A DNA stretch of 9,208 nucleotides from Rhodocyclales bacterium. GTDB lineage: Bacteria > Pseudomonadota > Gammaproteobacteria > Burkholderiales > Rhodocyclaceae. Below, piece after piece: positions 5,571-9,208 of this stretch. The stretch spans positions 1 to 9,208 of the forward strand of contig JAIOPW010000095.1 in NCBI GenBank assembly GCA_021413665.1, written 5' to 3'. The notes under the pieces are model-generated. The model did no database searches. It had not been told where the DNA came from and saw only the letters and a list, made by a program, of their open reading frames with translations. Made by a program: the position numbers and the translations under genes. How positions within the stretch are numbered: the stretch's first letter is position 1; every line of letters begins with the position of its first letter.

Positions 5571-5939
5571 ATGATTCAAATGCAGTCTTTGCTGGATGTC
5601 GCCGATAACACGGGCGCGCGTTCGGTCATGTGCATCAAGGTGCTTGGTGGTTCCAAGCGCCGCTATGCCGGCATTGGTGATGTTATCAAGGTCAGTATCA
5701 AGGATGCCGCGCCGCGTGGTCGTGTCAAGAAAGGCGAAGTCTATAGCGCAGTGGTGGTGCGTACGGCCAAGGGTGTTCGTCGTTCCGACGGATCGCTCAT
5801 CAAGTTCGATGGCAACGCGGCAGTTCTGCTCAACAACAAGCTGGAGCCGATCGGTACGCGCATCTTCGGCCCAGTCACGCGCGAGCTGCGCACCGAGCGA
5901 TTCATGAAGATCGTCTCGCTGGCTCCCGAGGTTCTTTGA
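5571..5939 (+). CDS. rplN: 50S ribosomal protein L14
   Basis: The 122-residue L14 is canonical; it forms part of the 50S face that makes inter-subunit bridges to 16S rRNA and is contacted by the silencing factor RsfS. It opens MIQMQSLLDVADNTGARSV (1-19) and contains CIKVLGGSKRRYAGIGD (21-37), then the VKKGEVYSAVVVRTAKGVRR (52-71) and FDGNAAVLLN (79-88) blocks. The C-terminus FGPVTRELRTERFMKIVSLAPEVL is diagnostic. GGAG (5559-5562) sets the start. As the first gene after the internal promoter it heads the spc operon; rplX follows after 22 nt. Confidence 0.98.
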   Translation: MIQMQSLLDVADNTGARSVMCIKVLGGSKRRYAGIGDVIKVSIKDAAPRGRVKKGEVYSAVVVRTAKGVRRSDGSLIKFDGNAAVLLNNKLEPIGTRIFGPVTRELRTERFMKIVSLAPEVL

Positions 5940-5961
5940 ACCGGCACTCGAGGACTCGATC

Positions 5962-6279
5962 ATGAACAAGATTCGCAAGGGTGACGACGTGGTCGTCACC
6001 ACAGGCAAGGACAAGGGCAAGCGCGGCGTCGTGCTCAACTGTGTGGACGCCGATCGGCTGCTGGTTGAGGGCATCAATCGCGTCAAGAAGCACACCAAGC
6101 CTAACCCGATGAAGGGTGACCAGGGCGGCATTGTCGAGAAGGAAATGCCGATCAATATTTCCAACGTGGCGCTGTTCAATCCGGCCACCCAGAAAGCGGA
6201 TCGCGTCGGCTTCAAGCTGCTCGATGACGGCCGCAAGGTTCGGGTGTTCAGGTCCAACGGCGAAGTCGTTGACGCGTAA
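5962..6279 (+). CDS. rplX: 50S ribosomal protein L24
   Basis: A 105-residue L24, one of the assembly-initiator proteins of the 50S, located near the tunnel exit. The KOW motif is visible at about residues 5-25 (RKGDDVVVTTGKDKGKRGVV), followed by VEGINRVKKHTKPNP (35-49), GGIVEKEMPINISNVALFNP (55-74) and a basic C-terminal strand. The start is preceded by GAGG about 9 nt upstream. It lies 22 nt after rplN and 9 nt before the preferred rplE start. Confidence 0.98.
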   Translation: MNKIRKGDDVVVTTGKDKGKRGVVLNCVDADRLLVEGINRVKKHTKPNPMKGDQGGIVEKEMPINISNVALFNPATQKADRVGFKLLDDGRKVRVFRSNGEVVDA

Positions 6280-6288
6280 GGATCAGTG

Positions 6289-6828
6289 ATGGCGCGCTTG
6301 CAGGAATACTACAAACAGACGGTGGTCCCCGAACTTCTGACGAAGTTCGGCTACAAGTCCATCATGGAAGTCCCGCGCATCACAAAGATCACCCTGAACA
6401 TGGGTGTGGGTGAGGCGGTCGGCGACAAGAAGGTACTCGATCACGCGGTCGGCGACATGGCCAAGATCGCGGGCCAGAAGCCGGTCGTGACCAAGGCCCG
6501 CAAGGCCATTGCGGGTTTCAAGATTCGCGAGGGCTACCCGATCGGATGCATGCTTACCTTGCGCGGGAACAAGATGTACGAGTTCCTTGATCGCCTGGTG
6601 ACCATCGCCATGCCGCGTATTCGCGACTTCCGGGGTATCTCCGGCAAGGGTTTCGACGGGCGCGGCAACTACAACGTAGGGGTAAAGGAGCAGATCATTT
6701 TCCCCGAAATTGAGTACGACAAAATCGATGCGTTGCGTGGCATGAACATCAGCATTACCACCACCGCGAAAAACGACGACGAAGCGAAGGCGCTTCTCGC
6801 CGCATTCAAGTTCCCCTTCAAGAACTGA
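6289..6828 (+). CDS. rplE: 50S ribosomal protein L5
   Basis: L5 carries 5S rRNA into the central protuberance, with L18, and contacts the P-site tRNA. From ATG 6289 the protein has 179 residues: ARLQEYYKQTVVPEL (2-16), KITLNMGVGEAVGDKKVLDHA (33-53), the GQKPVVTKARKAIAGFKIRE loop (62-81), RDFRGISGKGFDGRGNYN (112-129) and the terminal KALLAAFKFPFKN. A GTG lies in frame at 6286, but AAGGA (6278-6282) is spaced 6 nt from the ATG and betaproteobacterial L5 usually begins MARLQ. Nothing like the E. coli S8-repressor stem was recognised at the rplX-rplE junction. rpsN follows after 7 nt. Confidence 0.97.
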   Translation: MARLQEYYKQTVVPELLTKFGYKSIMEVPRITKITLNMGVGEAVGDKKVLDHAVGDMAKIAGQKPVVTKARKAIAGFKIREGYPIGCMLTLRGNKMYEFLDRLVTIAMPRIRDFRGISGKGFDGRGNYNVGVKEQIIFPEIEYDKIDALRGMNISITTTAKNDDEAKALLAAFKFPFKN

Positions 6829-6835
6829 GGGACGT

Positions 6836-7141
6836 ATGGCGAAACTAGCTCTTATTAACCGCGAAGAAAAGCGTGCCAAGATGGTTGCGAAATATGCTGC
6901 CAAGCGCGCTGAACTTTTTGCTGTGATCAACGACGTCAAGCTGTCGGACGAGGAGCGCATGGATGCGCGCCTCAAGCTCCAGCAGTTGCCCCGCAACGCA
7001 AGCCCTTCGCGCCAGCGCAATCGCTGCGCGCTGACCGGGCGTCCGCGTGGCGTATTCCGCAAGTTCGGTCTTTGTCGCAACAAGCTGCGCGAGATTGCCA
7101 TGCGCGGCGAAGTGACCGGCATGACCAAGGCAAGCTGGTAA
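6836..7141 (+). CDS. rpsN: 30S ribosomal protein S14 (zinc-independent form)
   Basis: The 101-residue protein is the long C-minus type of S14, a 30S head protein near the A site. The N-terminus MAKLALINREEKRAKMVAKY, the LPRNASPSRQRNRCALTGRPRG block (51-72) and the end GMTKASW identify it. Only two cysteines are present (Cys64 and Cys80), so the two CxxC pairs of the short zinc-binding form are absent. The function therefore should not depend on zinc. It lies between rplE and rpsH, each 7-10 nt away. Confidence 0.98.
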   Translation: MAKLALINREEKRAKMVAKYAAKRAELFAVINDVKLSDEERMDARLKLQQLPRNASPSRQRNRCALTGRPRGVFRKFGLCRNKLREIAMRGEVTGMTKASW

Positions 7142-7151
7142 GGAGAGCGAT

Positions 7152-7547
7152 ATGAGCATGACTGATCCAGTTGCCGACATGTTGACCCGCATCCGCAATG
7201 CGCAGATGGCGGAGAAGCAGTCCGTTTCGATGCCGTCGTCCAAGTTGAAGGTGGCAATCGCCAAGGTGCTGAAGGACGAGGGCTACATCGATGATTTCGC
7301 CATTCGCGAGAACGGCGCCAAGCCCGAACTCGACGTGGCGTTGAAGTATTATGCCGGCCGTCCGGTGATCGAGCGCATCGAGCGTGTTTCCAAGCCGGGC
7401 CTGCGCGTCTACAAGGGCAAGGACGATCTGCCCCGAGTGATGAACGGGCTGGGTGTTGCCATTGTCTCCACCCCGAAGGGTGTGATGACCGACCGCCGCG
7501 CGCGGGCGGGCAACATGGGCGGCGAAGTTCTCTGCATCGTCGCCTAA
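7152..7547 (+). CDS. rpsH: 30S ribosomal protein S8
   Basis: A 131-residue S8, a primary 16S rRNA central-domain binder that in E. coli also represses translation of the spc operon by binding its mRNA. The N-terminal MSMTDPVADMLTRIRNAQ (1-18) and MPSSKLKVAIAKVLKDEGYI (27-46) precede the RNA-binding C-terminal half, with RVSKPGLRVY (78-87) and the STPKGVMTDRRAR signature (106-118); Pro107 replaces the more common Ser. AGGAGA (7141-7146) supports ATG 7152 rather than the next ATG at 7158. Whether it autoregulates this operon is unknown, as no S8-like mRNA site was identified. Confidence 0.98.
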   Translation: MSMTDPVADMLTRIRNAQMAEKQSVSMPSSKLKVAIAKVLKDEGYIDDFAIRENGAKPELDVALKYYAGRPVIERIERVSKPGLRVYKGKDDLPRVMNGLGVAIVSTPKGVMTDRRARAGNMGGEVLCIVA

Positions 7548-7559
7548 GGAGCCGTCGAC

Positions 7560-8069
7560 ATGTCACGTATTGCAAAATATCCGGTCGATGTACCTAAGGG
7601 CGTCGAAGTTACTCTCACCGATACCGAGGTTTCGGTTAAGGGCCCGCTGGGAACGCTGAAGCAGTTCATGCTGCCCGCAGTGAAGATCGAGCGCGACGGT
7701 GAGCAGTTGATGTGCCGTGCGGTCGAGGGTGCTCCCAACGCCGGCGCGATGTCGGGCACCATGCGTGCCCTGCTCAACAACATGGTGATCGGAGTCACCA
7801 AGGGTTTCGAAAAAAAGCTGACTCTGGTCGGCGTTGGATACCGTGCGCAGGCGCAGGGTGCCAAGCTGAATCTGACACTCGGCTTTTCGCACCCGGTGGT
7901 GCACGACATGCCGACTGGCATCAAGGTTGAAACGCCCACCCAGACGGAGGTCCTGATCAAGGGGATCGACAAGCAGGTGGTCGGCCAGGTGGCTGCTGAA
8001 GTTCGCGCCTATCGTTCCCCCGAGCCTTACAAGGGCAAGGTTGCCATCAAAGAAACCAAGAAGAAATAA
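7560..8069 (+). CDS. rplF: 50S ribosomal protein L6 with shortened C-terminus
   Basis: L6 binds 23S rRNA next to the sarcin-ricin loop, where translation GTPases dock. Here it has 169 residues against about 177 in the family. The body is normal: SRIAKYPVDVPKGVEVTL at the start, SGTMRALLNNMVIGVTKGFE (65-84), KLTLVGVGYRAQAQG (86-100) and LGFSHPVVHDMP (107-118). At the end, RSPEPYKGK (152-160) runs directly into VAIKETKKK; the near-invariant continuation GVRYADE or GVRYSDE plus one residue is absent. That is an in-frame loss of about 24 nt at or just after 8039, so the protein could still be made. Changes in the L6 C-terminal domain are associated with altered aminoglycoside response in other bacteria. 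Whether the deletion is real or an assembly error is open. Confidence 0.95.
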   Translation: MSRIAKYPVDVPKGVEVTLTDTEVSVKGPLGTLKQFMLPAVKIERDGEQLMCRAVEGAPNAGAMSGTMRALLNNMVIGVTKGFEKKLTLVGVGYRAQAQGAKLNLTLGFSHPVVHDMPTGIKVETPTQTEVLIKGIDKQVVGQVAAEVRAYRSPEPYKGKVAIKETKKK

Positions 8070-8084
8070 CCGAGGCGCTGAATC

Positions 8085-8438
8085 ATGGAAAAGAAACAGG
8101 CTCGTCTGCGCAGGGCGCGCAAAACCCGCGCCAAGATTGCGGAGCTCAAAATGGTGCGCCTCGCGGTGCATCGCAGCAACTTGCATATCTCGGCCCAGAT
8201 TTTCTCGGGTTGCGGTACCCGCGTTCTTGCGGCCGCGTCGACCATGGAACCGGAGGTGCGTAGCCAGGTTCCGAACGGCGGCAACGTCAGTGCCGCCAAG
8301 ACAGTTGGCAAACTCATCGCCGAGCGGGCCAAAGCGGCCGGCATCGAGCAGGTTGCGTTCGACCGCTCCGGTTTTCATTACCACGGCCGCGTAAAAGCGC
8401 TGGCCGAAGCCGCCCGTGAGGGCGGTCTCAAGTTCTAA
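8085..8438 (+). CDS. rplR: 50S ribosomal protein L18
   Basis: The 117-residue L18 binds 5S rRNA and, with L5, installs it in the central protuberance. It has the basic N-terminal tail MEKKQARLRRARKTRAK (1-17), then VRLAVHRSNLHISAQIF (24-40) and the highly conserved end VAFDRSGFHYHGRVKALAEA (90-109), finishing in GLKF. It begins 15 nt after rplF and ends 11 nt before rpsE. No irregularity is seen in length or motifs, in contrast to its upstream neighbour L6. Confidence 0.98.
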   Translation: MEKKQARLRRARKTRAKIAELKMVRLAVHRSNLHISAQIFSGCGTRVLAAASTMEPEVRSQVPNGGNVSAAKTVGKLIAERAKAAGIEQVAFDRSGFHYHGRVKALAEAAREGGLKF

Positions 8439-8449
8439 GCGAGACGGAC

Positions 8450-8977
8450 ATGGCTAAACCGCAAGGCAGGAAACAGCAGCAGGTCCAGGAAGAGCGCGAC
8501 GATGGGATGCGCGAAAAGATGGTCTCCATCAATCGCGTCACCAAGGTGGTGAAGGGCGGCCGGATCCTCGGATTTGCCGCGCTGACCGTGGTTGGCGACG
8601 GAGATGGTGGCATCGGCATGGGCAAGGGGAAGTCCCGCGAAGTCCCGGTCGCCGTCCAGAAGGCGATGGAAGAGGCGCGTCGCAAGATGGCCAAGATCAG
8701 CCTCAAGGACGGAACTCTGCATCACTCGGTGACGGGCAAGCATGGCGCGACGACGGTTCTCATGTCGCCCGCCTCGCCCGGTACCGGCGTTATCGCCGGC
8801 GGCCCGATGCGTGCCGTGTTCGAGGTGATGGGTGTGACCGACGTAGTTGCCAAGACGATCGGTTCGACCAATCCCTACAATGTGGTGCGTGCAACGCTGC
8901 ATGGCCTGCTGGCCATGAGCACCCCGTCCGAGATTGCTGCCAAGCGCGGCAAGGCTGTCGCAGACATTCTGGAGTAA
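8450..8977 (+). CDS. rpsE: 30S ribosomal protein S5
   Basis: A 175-residue S5, which with S3 and S4 surrounds the mRNA entry channel and affects decoding accuracy. The double-stranded-RNA-binding-like N domain includes INRVTKVVKGGRILGFAAL (27-45), where the VTKVVKGG loop (30-37) is the region altered in spectinomycin-resistant mutants of other species; it appears wild type. GDGDGGIGMGKGKSREVPVA (49-68), SPASPGTGVIAGGPMRAVFE (106-125) and GSTNPYNVVRATL (138-150) are classic. The Shine-Dalgarno is weak, so coupling to rplR (11 nt upstream) is likely. rpmD follows after 3 nt. Confidence 0.98.
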   Translation: MAKPQGRKQQQVQEERDDGMREKMVSINRVTKVVKGGRILGFAALTVVGDGDGGIGMGKGKSREVPVAVQKAMEEARRKMAKISLKDGTLHHSVTGKHGATTVLMSPASPGTGVIAGGPMRAVFEVMGVTDVVAKTIGSTNPYNVVRATLHGLLAMSTPSEIAAKRGKAVADILE

Positions 8978-8980
8978 GCC

Positions 8981-9163
8981 ATGGCTGACAAGAAGATCAA
9001 GGTCACGCTGGTAAAGAGCGTCATCGGTACCAAGCAGGATCATCGCGCTACCGTGCGCGGGCTTGGCCTGAGAAGGCTGAACAGTTCGGCCATGCTTGAG
9101 GACACGCCTGCAGTACGCGGCATGATCCGCAAGATTGCCTACCTGGTTAAGTGCGAAGGCTAA
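8981..9163 (+). CDS. rpmD: 50S ribosomal protein L30
   Basis: The 60-residue product is a standard bacterial L30, a small peripheral 50S protein. KIKVTLVKSVIGTKQDHRAT (5-24), VRGLGLRRLNSSAMLEDTPA (25-44) and the closing helix VRGMIRKIAYLVKCEG cover the whole family length. GGAG (8971-8974), located in the end of rpsE, lies 6 nt before the start. The rpsE-rpmD-rplO order is the normal spc arrangement. Confidence 0.97.
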   Translation: MADKKIKVTLVKSVIGTKQDHRATVRGLGLRRLNSSAMLEDTPAVRGMIRKIAYLVKCEG

Positions 9164-9173
9164 GGGGAAAAGA

Positions 9174-9208
9174 ATGGGTATGGAACTCAACAACCTGAAG
9201 CCGGGTGC
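9174..9208 (+). CDS. rplO: 50S ribosomal protein L15, N-terminal end (partial)
   Basis: An ATG at 9174, preceded by AGGGGA (9163-9168) with 5-nt spacing, opens a frame reading MGMELNNLKPG that runs off the window. MELNNLKPG is the usual beginning of L15, a late-assembly 50S protein encoded right after rpmD. The ATG at 9180 would give the more standard N-terminus but is 11 nt from the Shine-Dalgarno, so either start is possible. Only 11 complete codons are visible; position supports the identity as much as sequence. Confidence 0.85.
   Translation, partial: MGMELNNLKPG

Noticed and set aside
5301..6257. 318-residue minus-strand frame covering the spc promoter region
   Set aside because: It is antisense to rplN and rplX and has no recognisable domain; the gap is better explained by the promoter and leader.
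6270..6300. S8-binding repressor stem at the rplX-rplE junction as in E. coli
   Set aside because: The junction is very short and I could not find a stem resembling the S8 target; absence by eye is not proof.
6283..7575. 430-residue open frame on the minus strand across rplE, rpsN and rpsH
   Set aside because: Antisense shadow of conserved genes, Arg/Ser/Pro-rich without recognisable motifs.
1..9208. Mobile elements, CRISPR arrays, tRNA or rRNA genes, or a novel accessory system
   Set aside because: The window is almost fully occupied by tightly packed ribosomal protein genes; no transposase, direct-repeat array, or unassigned gene is present.

Overview
The window is a segment of the large ribosomal-protein cluster of a betaproteobacterium. 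It starts in the 3' end of an elongation factor Tu gene and then carries the S10 operon followed by the first two thirds of the spc operon, all on the + strand. The placement of tuf directly upstream of rpsJ, the gene order, the high-GC codon use and the wording of the proteins (for example the S14, L22, L5, L6 and S5 sequences) fit Betaproteobacteria. A Rhodocyclales- or Nitrosomonadales-like member seems plausible, but the order cannot be fixed from this sequence alone.

Layout: tuf 3' end (1-172); a 79-nt gap with a sigma70-like promoter overlapped by a hairpin; rpsJ, a 105-nt gap, rplC, rplD, a damaged rplW, rplB, rpsS, rplV, rpsC, rplP, rpmC and rpsQ (252-5382). A 188-nt gap (5383-5570) follows, with a second strong sigma70-like promoter and two leader hairpins. 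The spc block is rplN, rplX, rplE, rpsN, rpsH, rplF, rplR, rpsE, rpmD and the first codons of rplO (5571-9208). Apart from those three gaps, genes are separated by 0-22 nt or overlap by a few bases, as expected of translationally coupled operons. No stretch over 300 bases lacks a gene.

The products are all parts of the 30S (S10, S19, S3, S17, S14, S8, S5) or 50S (L3, L4, L23, L2, L22, L16, L29, L14, L24, L5, L6, L18, L30, L15) subunit; EF-Tu delivers aminoacyl-tRNA to the assembled ribosome.

Most of the window is ordinary. Two things are not. rplW (L23) has lost roughly its first 37 codons, leaving its start codon out of frame with the preserved remainder. rplF (L6) has lost about eight residues of its nearly invariant C-terminal segment. 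Both could be real or could be sequencing/assembly errors. Smaller points of interest are an identical 12-nt -10/initial sequence in the two operon promoters, a short S10 leader, hairpins in the spc leader, and a long charged tail on S3. I found no mobile element, CRISPR array, tRNA, rRNA or novel gene system.
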